Source: Piscinibacter gummiphilus (GTDB lineage: Bacteria > Pseudomonadota > Gammaproteobacteria > Burkholderiales > Burkholderiaceae_C). From it: a stretch of DNA of 64,000 nt. Location of the stretch: NCBI RefSeq assembly GCF_002116905.1, contig NZ_CP015118.1, forward strand, positions 3,162,001 to 3,226,000, written 5' to 3'. The notes under the pieces are model-generated. The model worked only from the letters and a program-made list of their open reading frames with translations, did no database searches and was not told where the DNA came from. Both the position numbers and the translations under genes were made by a program. Shown piece by piece: positions 25,353 to 33,609 of this stretch. Each line of letters opens with the position of its first letter. Position 1 is the first letter of the stretch.

Positions 25353-26701
25353 GGATGCTCCTGAGGGGCCGGCACGAGCCGGTGGAAGCGGCGGCCGACC
25401 CAGACCGCCAGCGCGAGCCAGAGGCCCACGAGGACGAGGTTCATCAGCGCGAAGCCGGACACGCCGAGCGTGAACCAGACCGTGCCGGCGTAGACGGTGG
25501 CCGCGGAGAACAGGTCGCCGATGCGCACGAAGAACGAGTCGATGGTGGGCTTGCCCTTGTACTTCTCCTCGCGCGAGAGCGGGAGGTACAGCATGTGGTT
25601 GACGGTGTTCTGCAGGGAGTAGTCGAGCGAGTTCTCGGCCGTCTTGACCCAGCGCACCACGGCCAGCACCGGCATCAGCACGGCCACGAGGTAGCTGCCG
25701 AACGCAACGATGGGCAGCACGCAGATCGCCACCGCCACCCCGAGGGTCTTGACGAGGCGCGAGACGACGAAGAGCTGCAGCAGCATGCCGAGCAGGTTCA
25801 CGACCTGGAAGTAGCTGGCGTAGAAGCCGCCGATGAAGACCCCGGTGCGGTCGCGTTCGAGCAGGCCGGCGGCGACCTGGGCCTCGGCGCCTTCGCGGAC
25901 GATGCGGCCGAGGATGTACTCACCTGACGCGTTCACCCAGTTCAGCACCAGTACGAGCAGCGCGATGCCGAGCAGGTACCGGTTCTGCAGGACCACGGCG
26001 AACGGGTTGCGGTCGCCCAGGCCTTTGGCGGCGTCTTCCGCGTGCGGCGGGCGGACGACGGTCCTGCCCGAGAAGTGGTCGATGAGGTTGAAGAGCACGA
26101 GGCTCGTGCCGAGCACCAGTGAACCCACGAGCATCAGCGGACGCACGCCCACCACGTGGATCAGGTGCCCGGAGATGAACGCCCCGAACACGGCGCCGCT
26201 GGAGGCGCCGAAGGCGATCAGCGCGAAGAGGCGCTTCCCGGCCTCGGGGGTGTAGAGGTCGTTGCAGTAGGCCCAGAACTGGGCGATGACCATCAGGCTG
26301 AAGATGCCGAGCCACAGGAAGAACGCCACGCCCACGCCGATGCCGCGGCCGGAGAGCACGTAGAACACCGGCGGGCAGGCGATGAAGAACAGCGTGACCA
26401 CGTTGATGAGCCGGCGGCGGTCCATGCGGCGCGCGAGCGCCCCGTACAGCGGCACGATGGCCAGCAGCATGGCCGCCTGGACGGCCATGGCGTAGCTCTT
26501 GATCTCGGCGCCGCCGGGCTGCGCGAGGATCAACGCTTCGCGCACGGGTTTCATCACGTAGTACGCCGCGAGAATCAGGAAGACGTTCAGGGCCAGCAGC
26601 AGCACCTGCGGGCCCTCGCCGTCGCGCACGTCGGTGAAGAGCCGGAGCGAGCGCTCCAGCAGGCGGGAAGGGCGCGCGGCTGCGGTGGCCGGCGGCGTCA
26701 T
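25349..26701 (-). CDS. ATP/ADP translocase-family (NTT/Npt) membrane transporter
   Basis: A 450-residue polytopic membrane protein with about 11-12 hydrophobic segments. The first block (LLLALNVFLILAAYYVMKPV, then REALIL) and the next (EIKSYAMAVQAAMLLAIVPL) match the nucleotide transporter (NTP/NDP exchange) family known from plastids and intracellular bacteria, a relative of MFS. ENSLDYSLQNTVNHMLYLPL and REEKYKGKPTIDSFFVRIGD near the C-terminal third are also family-like. No HEAT-repeat tail is present. ATG 26701 overlaps the stop of the upstream binding-protein gene, and its stop overlaps the dikinase start. Substrate (ATP, other nucleotides or something else) is not proven by sequence. Confidence 0.8.
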   Translation of the reverse strand: MTPPATAAARPSRLLERSLRLFTDVRDGEGPQVLLLALNVFLILAAYYVMKPVREALILAQPGGAEIKSYAMAVQAAMLLAIVPLYGALARRMDRRRLINVVTLFFIACPPVFYVLSGRGIGVGVAFFLWLGIFSLMVIAQFWAYCNDLYTPEAGKRLFALIAFGASSGAVFGAFISGHLIHVVGVRPLMLVGSLVLGTSLVLFNLIDHFSGRTVVRPPHAEDAAKGLGDRNPFAVVLQNRYLLGIALLVLVLNWVNASGEYILGRIVREGAEAQVAAGLLERDRTGVFIGGFYASYFQVVNLLGMLLQLFVVSRLVKTLGVAVAICVLPIVAFGSYLVAVLMPVLAVVRWVKTAENSLDYSLQNTVNHMLYLPLSREEKYKGKPTIDSFFVRIGDLFSAATVYAGTVWFTLGVSGFALMNLVLVGLWLALAVWVGRRFHRLVPAPQEHP

Positions 26702-27507
26702 GGCGCGGCCGGGGCGGGCGTGTTGCCGAACCAGGCGAGGCGGCGTTCTGGCAGCCACCCCACGTCCTCCTGGTGCCGGAGCCACGCGTTGAGGTACAGC
26801 AGCAGGTCTGCATCGGAGGCGCGCACCGCGAAACCCTCGCGCCGGCGGGTCAACGGCTCGGCCAAGGGCATCGACAGGGCCGGATGCCCTTCGGCGGCGA
26901 GGGCCTCCGGCAGCGGGGTCTGTGCCGCGACCGCATGGAGTTCGCCTGCCAGCAGGGCCTGCCAGGTGGCGGCTTCCGATGCGAACGGCTTGATCGAGGC
27001 GTTCGGTAAGCGCTGTCGGGCGACCCGGCTGGCGAGACCCTCGGTGACGCCGAGGATCACCTCGGCGCGATCGAAGTCGGCGGCGCGCCGCAGCCCCGAC
27101 GATTTCTCTCGGTGCGCGATCAGTGTGACCTGGGTCGCCGCGTAGGGGTCGCTGAAGGCGAGGGTCAGGGCGCGGCGTGCCGTGGGCCAGAGGCTCGCGG
27201 CCAGGTCGGCGTCCCCGAGGGCCACGTCGTCGGCGATGCCGTCCCAGGTGCTGTGCACGAACGCGAGCTTCACGCCGAGGTCGGCGGCCAGGCGGTTGGC
27301 GACATCCACGTCCAGGCCGGTCCAGCGTGCATCGTTGTCGGCGAAGAACCAGGGGCGTTGGGGGATGACGGCCACCGTGAGCGTGCCCTTGTGGCGGATG
27401 CGGCCCAGGGCGGTACGGGGTTCGTGGCGGGCCGGGCGAGGGGTGGCGGAGAGGGCCCAGGGACTGGCGAGGGCGGCGGCCGCGCCGAGGGCGATGCGTC
27501 GTTTCAT
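26698..27507 (-). CDS. Periplasmic solute-binding protein, family 3
   Basis: A 269-residue exported protein (MKRRIALGAAAALASPWALS signal). It has the family-3 bacterial solute-binding architecture: RIRHKGTLTVAVIPQRPWFF, then GLDVDVANRLAADLGVKLAF, ADLAASLWPTARRALTLAFS and DPYAATQVTLIAH. The family binds amino acids and related small polar molecules. No ABC permease or ATPase accompanies it here. It is instead locked by a 4-base overlap to a nucleotide-translocase-type gene. It may thus be an orphan sensor or partner rather than a transporter subunit. The arginine that normally grips the ligand carboxylate could not be assigned with confidence. Confidence 0.83.
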   Translation of the reverse strand: MKRRIALGAAAALASPWALSATPRPARHEPRTALGRIRHKGTLTVAVIPQRPWFFADNDARWTGLDVDVANRLAADLGVKLAFVHSTWDGIADDVALGDADLAASLWPTARRALTLAFSDPYAATQVTLIAHREKSSGLRRAADFDRAEVILGVTEGLASRVARQRLPNASIKPFASEAATWQALLAGELHAVAAQTPLPEALAAEGHPALSMPLAEPLTRRREGFAVRASDADLLLYLNAWLRHQEDVGWLPERRLAWFGNTPAPAAP

Positions 27508-27523
27508 CGAAGGTTCCTGGTGC

Positions 27524-28198
27524 TCAGCGGTCGCGGTAGTAGTCGGTGTAGACGGCCCGGTTGCTGTCGCGGGTGATGCGCAGCCCGTCGCCTGTCCGGG
27601 TCACTGTGTAGGTGGAGCCGTCGTCGACGCGGATGCGGTCGCGGCCGGACCACGCACCCCGTGCCGTGCCGGCGCTCGACTGGATGTTGACCCGGCCGTT
27701 GGAGCCGACCTGCATCGTGGCCTCGATCCGGACGGCCGGTGTGTAGCCGTGGTACGAGCCGATCGCCCAGTACGGCACGGGGGTGTCGCCGGGTTCCGGG
27801 GCGGGGGGCGTGGGCGACGGGGTGGCGTCGTCCCGCTTGTTCTTGCTGGCGAGGATGGCGGCGAGCAGGCCGACTCCGACGGCGCCTGCCACGATGGCCG
27901 CGGTCTTGTGGTCATCGTGCCTGGACTCGTCGCCGACGAAGAAGCGCCCCTTGCAGCCCCGGTCGACCCAGATGCCTTCGGTCTCGGTGCCCCACGTGTC
28001 GTTTTCCTTGCAGGGCCAGAGGCCGGAGGAGTCGAGCAGCCGCACCGTGCCGTGCCGGCCCGTGTTGCAGTAGGCGCGGCGCATGCCGTGGCTTTCGCAG
28101 CGGACCTCCTGGCCGGCGACCGCGACGCGGGGCATTCCCGAAAGGACGAGGCAGGCCGCGAGAAGACGGATGCCGATGCCACGAAACGTTTGCGCCAT
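27524..28198 (-). CDS. DUF3011 domain protein, exported or membrane-anchored
   Basis: A 224-residue protein with a signal-like N-terminus (IRLLAACLVLSGMPRVAVAG). The cysteine-rich module follows: VRCESHGMRRAYCNTG, then LWPCKENDTWGTETEGIWVD and RGCKGRF, matching DUF3011. A second hydrophobic segment (AAIVAGAVGVGLLAAILA) then a proline-rich linker and a C-terminal beta-rich domain (YWAIGSYHGYTPAVRIEATM) complete it. ATG 28198 was chosen because GAGGA lies 7 bases upstream; the frame is open further. It is the first gene of the operon, 16 bases ahead of the solute-binding protein, and is divergent from the haem receptor. DUF3011 has no established function. Confidence 0.78.
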   Translation of the reverse strand: MAQTFRGIGIRLLAACLVLSGMPRVAVAGQEVRCESHGMRRAYCNTGRHGTVRLLDSSGLWPCKENDTWGTETEGIWVDRGCKGRFFVGDESRHDDHKTAAIVAGAVGVGLLAAILASKNKRDDATPSPTPPAPEPGDTPVPYWAIGSYHGYTPAVRIEATMQVGSNGRVNIQSSAGTARGAWSGRDRIRVDDGSTYTVTRTGDGLRITRDSNRAVYTDYYRDR

Positions 28199-28351
28199 GC
28201 GCAGATCCTCGGAGGGGTGGGAGGGAGCCATTCGTGCCGGCCGGCGGTGCGGCGGGCCGCACTCGCGCCGCCATTTCAACCGGGGCTCCAGACGCTGTCA
28301 ACGGTGTGCAACGGTCGGCATTGTGCGAATGGCGCAAAGCGACCATTGCAA

Positions 28352-28378
28352 ATGCAAACGCGAATCGCTACCATTTGT
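28352..28378 (+). promoter_or_regulatory. Candidate Fur box upstream of the haem-uptake operon
   Basis: Sequence around AAACGCGAATCGCTACCATT matches about 10 of 16 positions of the core AATGATAATCATTATC and lies 30-55 bases before the receptor start. A Fur site is expected on biological grounds because the downstream genes encode haem uptake. It lies in the region shared with the divergent DUF3011 operon. Confidence 0.5.
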
Positions 28379-28406
28379 GTTTGTATCGAATGGCAGTACT
28401 CGAACC

Positions 28407-30419
28407 GTGCCTCACCACCCACCTGCGCGACGGCTGCGCCGCAATATCCGAGTCCGATGGGGCTGGCTGATCGGCACCGCGGCCGCGACGAGCATCGCGT
28501 CCGCGCAACCGGCGCCCGCGCTTTCTCCCATCGTCGTCACGGCCACCCGTACCGAACGCACGGTGGATGACGCGCCGGTGCGCACCGAGGTGGTCGGCCG
28601 CGACGAGATCGAACGCACCCGCGCGGTGACGTTGAAGGACGCTCTCGAGAACGTGCCGGGCCTGCAACTGCGCGAGGTGCACGGCAAGTCCGGCTACGAG
28701 GTCACGCTGCAGGGCATGACCAGCGATCAGGTGCTCGTGCTCGTCGACGGGCTGCCGATCACCGCGAGCACGGGATCCACGGTCGACATCAGCCAGTACC
28801 TGCTGTCCGCCGTGGATCGCGTCGAGGTCGTCAAGGGGGCGTCGTCCGCGCAGTACGGTAGCGCGGCGATCGGGGGTGTCATCAATGTCATCACGCGGCC
28901 CATCCAGCCCGGCTTCTCGGGCCAGGTCACGGTCGACGCGGGGTCGCGGGGATCGCAGGACGTGTCGTCGTGGCCCACCCGCAAGCACGGGCAGTTCCTG
29001 CTCGAGGGCGGTTCCGACACGCTGCGTGCTCGCCTCTCCGGCGACGCCGTGAAGGACGCGGGCTTCGCGGTGAACCCCGACGGCTGGGCCCGCCAGGGCG
29101 ACGCCGTCGAACGCCAGCAGGTCGCGTTGCGCCTCGCCTGGCACCCGTCGCGCAGCGGCGAGGTGTGGGCCGAAGCCGGCACGTACGCCGAGGACGACGA
29201 GCAGCGCTACACCACGTACGTGCCGCCGAACGAGGTGCTCCAGCGCAAGACCGAGGAGATCACCCGCGACCGCATCGCCTCCGGCGCCCGCTGGACCTTC
29301 GAGAACGGCGTCTCGGTGCAGGCCAAGGGCGTGGCCGAGGGCTACGACAGCGAGTCCATCGAATACGCCGGCGGCGCCGCGGGCTCGCGCCGCAACGCCG
29401 AGATGCGCATGCGCCACCTGACGCTGCAGACGGACCTGCCGGCCTGGGCCGGGCAGCTCTGGCAATTCGGCGCCGACGTGCACGAGGACACCCTCGACCA
29501 GACCGTCAACGGCGTCCCCGAACTCGACGGCAACGGCAGGGCCAAGCGGTCGAGCAACGAGCTCTTCGTGCAGAACGACATCGTGCTGGGCGACGACTGG
29601 GAGCTGCTGCTGGGTGCCCGCTACCAGGACGACTCCGACTTCGGCGGCCACCTCGCCCCGAAGGCGAGCCTCAAGGCCAACGTGTATTCGTCGGGCGACT
29701 GGCGCGGCGTGCTCCGCGCGAGCGTGGGGCAGGGCTACCGCGTGCCGAACCTGAAGGAGCGGCACTACCGCTTCGACCACAGCTCGATCGGCTACGTGGT
29801 GATCGGCGACCCGAACCTGAAGCCCGAGTCGTCCGACAGCGTGCAGCTGGGCGGCACGTTCGACTTCGGCCCCGCCGTGAAGGTCGACGCGAACCTCTTC
29901 TACAACCGCGTGAAGGACCTGATCCAGATCGACCAGGACAACGGCGTGCCGGTCAACGGCATCACCGAGTACCGCTACGAGAACGTCGGTCGCGCCCGCA
30001 CGCAGGGCCTCGAGACGGCGGTCCGCTGGCAGGCGACCCCGTCGCTCACGCTGCAGGCCGCCTACACCCGCACCGACACCGAAGACCTCGAGACGGGCCT
30101 CGAACTGACCCGCCGCCCGAAGGACATCGCCCGCATCGGCCTCGACTGGGCCGCGGCGCCCGGCACCCAGGTCTCCGTACGCGGCCGCTACCAGAGCAGC
30201 GAACTCGTGAACACCGCGACGCAGGGCCGCTCGCCCGCCTTCGGCACGGTGGACGCCACGGTGAACCAGCAGTTCGGCCACGGCCTCACCGGCTTCCTCG
30301 GTGTCAGCAACCTCTTCGACCGCCAACGCGACTTCGCGGACGCGAATGACTTCGGCCCCCTGAGCGGCCGACTGATCTACCTCGGCGTGACCTACGCCTT
30401 CGGCAAACCCACCCCCTGA
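28407..30419 (+). CDS. TonB-dependent haem/haemoprotein receptor
   Basis: Outer-membrane receptor, 670 residues. The signal peptide includes GWLIGTAAATSIASAQ. The TonB-box-like LSPIVVTATRTERTVDDAPV is followed by a plug (ERTRAVTLKDALENVPGLQL; VLVLVDGLPITASTGS; VDRVEVVKGASSAQYGSAAI) and a barrel ending FLGVSNLFDRQRDFADAND and IYLGVTYAFGKPTP. It is BtuB-like in size. The operon context (HmuY, HmuSTUV) makes haem or haemoprotein the likely ligand. No ATG fits; a GTG at 28407 gives a basic N-region before the signal, but the start is uncertain and no clear ribosome site is visible. Confidence 0.88.
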   Translation: MPHHPPARRLRRNIRVRWGWLIGTAAATSIASAQPAPALSPIVVTATRTERTVDDAPVRTEVVGRDEIERTRAVTLKDALENVPGLQLREVHGKSGYEVTLQGMTSDQVLVLVDGLPITASTGSTVDISQYLLSAVDRVEVVKGASSAQYGSAAIGGVINVITRPIQPGFSGQVTVDAGSRGSQDVSSWPTRKHGQFLLEGGSDTLRARLSGDAVKDAGFAVNPDGWARQGDAVERQQVALRLAWHPSRSGEVWAEAGTYAEDDEQRYTTYVPPNEVLQRKTEEITRDRIASGARWTFENGVSVQAKGVAEGYDSESIEYAGGAAGSRRNAEMRMRHLTLQTDLPAWAGQLWQFGADVHEDTLDQTVNGVPELDGNGRAKRSSNELFVQNDIVLGDDWELLLGARYQDDSDFGGHLAPKASLKANVYSSGDWRGVLRASVGQGYRVPNLKERHYRFDHSSIGYVVIGDPNLKPESSDSVQLGGTFDFGPAVKVDANLFYNRVKDLIQIDQDNGVPVNGITEYRYENVGRARTQGLETAVRWQATPSLTLQAAYTRTDTEDLETGLELTRRPKDIARIGLDWAAAPGTQVSVRGRYQSSELVNTATQGRSPAFGTVDATVNQQFGHGLTGFLGVSNLFDRQRDFADANDFGPLSGRLIYLGVTYAFGKPTP

Positions 30420-30431
30420 CGGAGCAACTCC

Positions 30432-31700
30432 ATGAACAAACCTTCCTTCCTGGCGCTCGGCGCCGTCGCGTGTGCCGCACTGCTGGCCGGCTGCGGCAGC
30501 GGTGGTGACGACGCCGTCGACACGACCCCGGTGGCCACCACCGAGTTCACGCAATCGGGCGAGTGGAAGTTCGTGCTGCCGGCATCGGGCACCAGCGTCT
30601 GCTACGACCTCGAGGCCAAGGCGGCCGTCGCCGACTGCAGCGGCGCCAAGTGGGACCTCAAGGTCAAGAGCGGCGGCATGACCGCCACCCTGTGGACCAA
30701 CGGCGGCACCAGCGGCACGGGCACGGGTGGTGCGTTCGGCGGACCGTTCGACCACACGTGGGCCGAACTGCAGGCCTGGAAGAACGGCACGACCGACCCG
30801 ACGAGCGGCGCCATCCCGGCGACCGTGTTCCTCGCGGACTCGGCCGCCAGCGTGTTCACCGGCAAGAACGACATCCAGTCGGCCGCGTTCGAGTACGGCG
30901 TGACGGGCGCGAGCTCGGACCACTCGTTGTATCCCAACTTCCGCGTGTTCCTCGTCACCACCGACAGCGCGCAGGCCAGCGCGGTGGGCACCGCCACGTC
31001 GCCGGTGTACGCGCTCCAGGTCATCGGCTACTACGGCTCGGCCGGCACGCCGCCGTCGTCGACGGGCAGCACCTCGGGCATCGTCACGTTCCGGTACGTC
31101 GACCGCAACGGTGGCGCGCCGCTGACCGCCACCGTCGACGCCCGCGCCGGCTGGGTCTACTACGACCTGAAGACCAACACGGTCAGCAGCGCGACCGGCA
31201 CTTGGCAGATCGCCTTCAACCGCTACAACGTGAAGCTCAACGGCGGCGAGTCGGGCACCGGCACGGTGGCCGGCTTCGTCGGCAAGACCCCGGCCGGCTT
31301 CTACAACGCCGATGGCACGCTGGTGGTGTCGAAGTTCTCGGCCACCACCAACGTGGCCGACACGCTCGCCGACCTGACCGCGGCCGACATCGCCGTGCCG
31401 GCCCGCGCCAGCGCCTGGTCGAAGGACTCGCTCTCGTCGGCGCTGAACCCCGCGTACACGGGCACGTACCCGGCCGCGCTGGACTACGGCTGGTACAAGT
31501 ACTACCCGACCGCCGACACCACGCTGGGTGTCGTCCAGCACCAGATCAAGGCTCAGCCCGACCGCGCCGCGCTGATCCGCACGGGCGAGGGCACCGGCTA
31601 TGCCCGCTTCCAGCTCGCGAGCATCGACTACGCCGATCCCGCGGTCGCCACGAGTGCGCAGACGTGGACCATTAAGTACGACCTGCAGCCCTCGAAGTGA
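30432..31700 (+). CDS. HmuY-family haem-binding lipoprotein with two modules
   Basis: Lipoprotein (lipobox LAGC, Cys21 of MNKPSFLALGAVACAALLAGC), 422 residues. HmuY proteins capture haem at the cell surface and pass it to a TonB receptor. Two related modules are visible. Residues 56-105 contain YDL (58-60), W74, NGG (90-92) and SGTGT (94-98). Residues 240-285 contain YYDL (243-246), W258, NGG (270-272) and SGTGT (274-278). This suggests an internal duplication; typical HmuY is about 200 residues. It starts 12 bases after the receptor gene, in the same operon. Confidence 0.82.
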   Translation: MNKPSFLALGAVACAALLAGCGSGGDDAVDTTPVATTEFTQSGEWKFVLPASGTSVCYDLEAKAAVADCSGAKWDLKVKSGGMTATLWTNGGTSGTGTGGAFGGPFDHTWAELQAWKNGTTDPTSGAIPATVFLADSAASVFTGKNDIQSAAFEYGVTGASSDHSLYPNFRVFLVTTDSAQASAVGTATSPVYALQVIGYYGSAGTPPSSTGSTSGIVTFRYVDRNGGAPLTATVDARAGWVYYDLKTNTVSSATGTWQIAFNRYNVKLNGGESGTGTVAGFVGKTPAGFYNADGTLVVSKFSATTNVADTLADLTAADIAVPARASAWSKDSLSSALNPAYTGTYPAALDYGWYKYYPTADTTLGVVQHQIKAQPDRAALIRTGEGTGYARFQLASIDYADPAVATSAQTWTIKYDLQPSK

Positions 31701-31705
31701 ACCCG

Positions 31706-32773
31706 ATGTCCAGCCCTCTGAAGTCGACCGCCATGACGTCTCCCGCTTCCTCCTTCTCCGCCCTCCGCGAACGCCACGATGCCCTCGTGGCCGCGGAGCC
31801 CAAGCTCCGCATGCGTGACCGCGCAGCCCGCCTCGGCGCCTCCGAGGCGCAACTCGTGGCCGCCGAGTGCGGCGCCACCTCGGTGGCGCTCGCCGGCCCC
31901 GCCCTGGCGATCTTCAAGGAGATCGGCACGCTGGGCGAGGTGATGGCCCTCTCGCGCAACGACTGGTGCGTGCACGAGCGTCACGGCCGCTACGACGGCA
32001 TCCAGGCCGACGGCCCGGTGGGCCTCGTGCTCGGTCCGGACATCGACCTGCGCCTGTTCTTCTCGCAGTGGAAACACGCGTACGCCGTCACCGAGAACGG
32101 CCGCCACAGCCTGCAGTTCTTCGACGGGCAGGGCGTGGCCGTGCACAAGGTGTACCGCACCGAGGCCACCGATGGCACCGCATGGGACGCCCTGGTGGCC
32201 AAGTTCGCGGCCGCGGAGAAGGCTTGGCCCGAGGCCGTGGCCGCCACGCCGGCCGACGAGCAGTCGACGGTGGCCGATGCGCAGGCTTTGCGCTCGACCT
32301 GGCTCGGGCTGAAGGACACCCACGAGTTCTTCGGCATGTTGCGCCAGTTCAAGGTGTCGCGCCTCGCCGCGATGGAAGCCGCCGGCCCGGACCTGGCCCA
32401 ACGCGTGGACGACGCCACGGTGGAGACGGTGCTGAACGCGGTCGCCGCCTCCGGCCTGCCCATCATGTGCTTCGTGGCGAACCGGGGCATCGTGCAGATC
32501 CACACCGGCCCGGTCAGCAAGCTCGTGCGCACCGGTCCGTGGTTCAACGTGCTGGACCCGAAGTTCAACCTGCACCTGAACACCGAGGCCATCGCCTCGT
32601 CGTGGATCGTCAACAAGCCCACCACCGACGGCTGGGTGACCTCGCTCGAGGTGTATTCGGAGACGGGCGAGATGATCGTGCAGTTCTTCGGCGAGCGGAA
32701 ACCCGGCAAGCCGGAACTGCCGGCCTGGCGTGAACTGATGCTGGGCCTGTGCGCCGAGCCGCTCGCGGCATGA
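31706..32773 (+). CDS. hmuS: Haemin-degrading/haem-trafficking protein HmuS
   Basis: Cytoplasmic haem-handling protein of the HemS/HmuS/ChuS family, 355 residues with the family's internal repeat: first half LMRLGEVMALSRNDW-like (GEVMALSRNDWCVHERHG) and second half ALLRQFKVSR-type segments (FGMLRQFKVSRLAAMEAAG, then VQIHTGPVSKLVRTGPWFNV). Family members bind or break haem after import. The start is uncertain: GTG 31697 (overlapping the HmuY stop), ATG 31706 and ATG 31733 are all in frame; 31706 is used because a GAAG element precedes it. Its stop overlaps hmuT as ATGA. Confidence 0.87.
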   Translation: MSSPLKSTAMTSPASSFSALRERHDALVAAEPKLRMRDRAARLGASEAQLVAAECGATSVALAGPALAIFKEIGTLGEVMALSRNDWCVHERHGRYDGIQADGPVGLVLGPDIDLRLFFSQWKHAYAVTENGRHSLQFFDGQGVAVHKVYRTEATDGTAWDALVAKFAAAEKAWPEAVAATPADEQSTVADAQALRSTWLGLKDTHEFFGMLRQFKVSRLAAMEAAGPDLAQRVDDATVETVLNAVAASGLPIMCFVANRGIVQIHTGPVSKLVRTGPWFNVLDPKFNLHLNTEAIASSWIVNKPTTDGWVTSLEVYSETGEMIVQFFGERKPGKPELPAWRELMLGLCAEPLAA

Positions 32774-33609
32774 CGGCCTCGATGAACCGCCGCGCGGTGC
32801 TCGCCGCCGCGCTCGCGCTGTCGGCGGTGGGTGCGCAGGCGGCACCGGCCAAGCGCATCGTCTCGCTCGGTGGCGTGGTGACCGAGATCGTGTTCGCCCT
32901 CGGCGCGGGCGACCGCGTGGTGGGTGTCGACGACTCCAGCATCTACCCCGCGGCCGCGCACAAGCTGCCGAAGGTGGGCTACTACCGCGGCTTCTCGATC
33001 GAAGGTGTCGCCAGCCTCAATCCGGACGTCGTGCTGGCCTCGGACCAGGCCGGCCCGCCGGAAGCCCTCGAACAGCTGCGCCGTCTCGGCAAGACGGTGG
33101 TGATGCTGCCGTCGGTGCCTACGGTCGACGCGCTCGCCGCGCGCATCGACGGCGTGGCCTCGGCCCTCGGCGAGAAGGCGGCCGGCGACCAGCTGGTCGC
33201 CCGCATCCGCGAGCAGGTGGCCGCGGCCACGAAGTCCCCGGGCGGGCAGAACGTGCTGCTCGTGAGCAGCCGTGCCGGCAAGCTCGAGGGCGCGGGCCGC
33301 GAGACGGCGGCCGACGCGGTGCTGCGCCTCGCGGGCGCCCGCAACGTGCTGGCGGGCGAGCGGGGCTACAAGGCCCTGTCGGCGGAGGGCGCGGTGTCGC
33401 TCAAGCCCGAGGTCATCGTCACCACCACGATGTCGGTGGGCGCGGCTGGCGGCCTCGATGCGTTCCTGGCCCAGCCGGGCATCGCGGTCACGCCCGCGGC
33501 GAAGGCGCGGCGTGTCGTCGTGATGGACGACCTGCTGCTGCTCGGCTTCGGCCCGCGCCTGCCGGAAGCACTCAAGGTCCTGCAGGACGGGCTCGCGGGT
33601 CGCAAGTAG
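32770..33609 (+). CDS. hmuT: Haem ABC transporter substrate-binding protein HmuT
   Basis: Periplasmic haem-binding protein, 279 residues, of the type III binding-protein (BtuF-like) fold. The signal peptide runs from MTASMNRRAVLAAALALSAV to GAQAA. The mature start RIVSLGGVVTEIVFALGAGD and VVGVDDSSIYPAAAHKLPKV are characteristic, as is GYYRGFSIEGVASLNPDVVL. It would receive haem from the outer-membrane receptor and dock onto HmuU. ATG 32770 overlaps the hmuS stop; an ATG 12 bases later is an alternative. hmuU begins on the base after its stop codon. Confidence 0.92.
   Translation: MTASMNRRAVLAAALALSAVGAQAAPAKRIVSLGGVVTEIVFALGAGDRVVGVDDSSIYPAAAHKLPKVGYYRGFSIEGVASLNPDVVLASDQAGPPEALEQLRRLGKTVVMLPSVPTVDALAARIDGVASALGEKAAGDQLVARIREQVAAATKSPGGQNVLLVSSRAGKLEGAGRETAADAVLRLAGARNVLAGERGYKALSAEGAVSLKPEVIVTTTMSVGAAGGLDAFLAQPGIAVTPAAKARRVVVMDDLLLLGFGPRLPEALKVLQDGLAGRK

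Noticed and set aside
22413..25364. A 983-codon plus-strand open frame opposite the dikinase gene
   Set aside because: Mirrors the high GC third positions of the real gene; no recognisable motif and no ribosome site.
28368..31541. A 1057-codon open frame on the minus strand across the haem receptor and HmuY genes
   Set aside because: Low-complexity Arg/Val/Ala/His-rich translation without domains; the plus-strand genes have clear families. It is a high-GC frame shadow.
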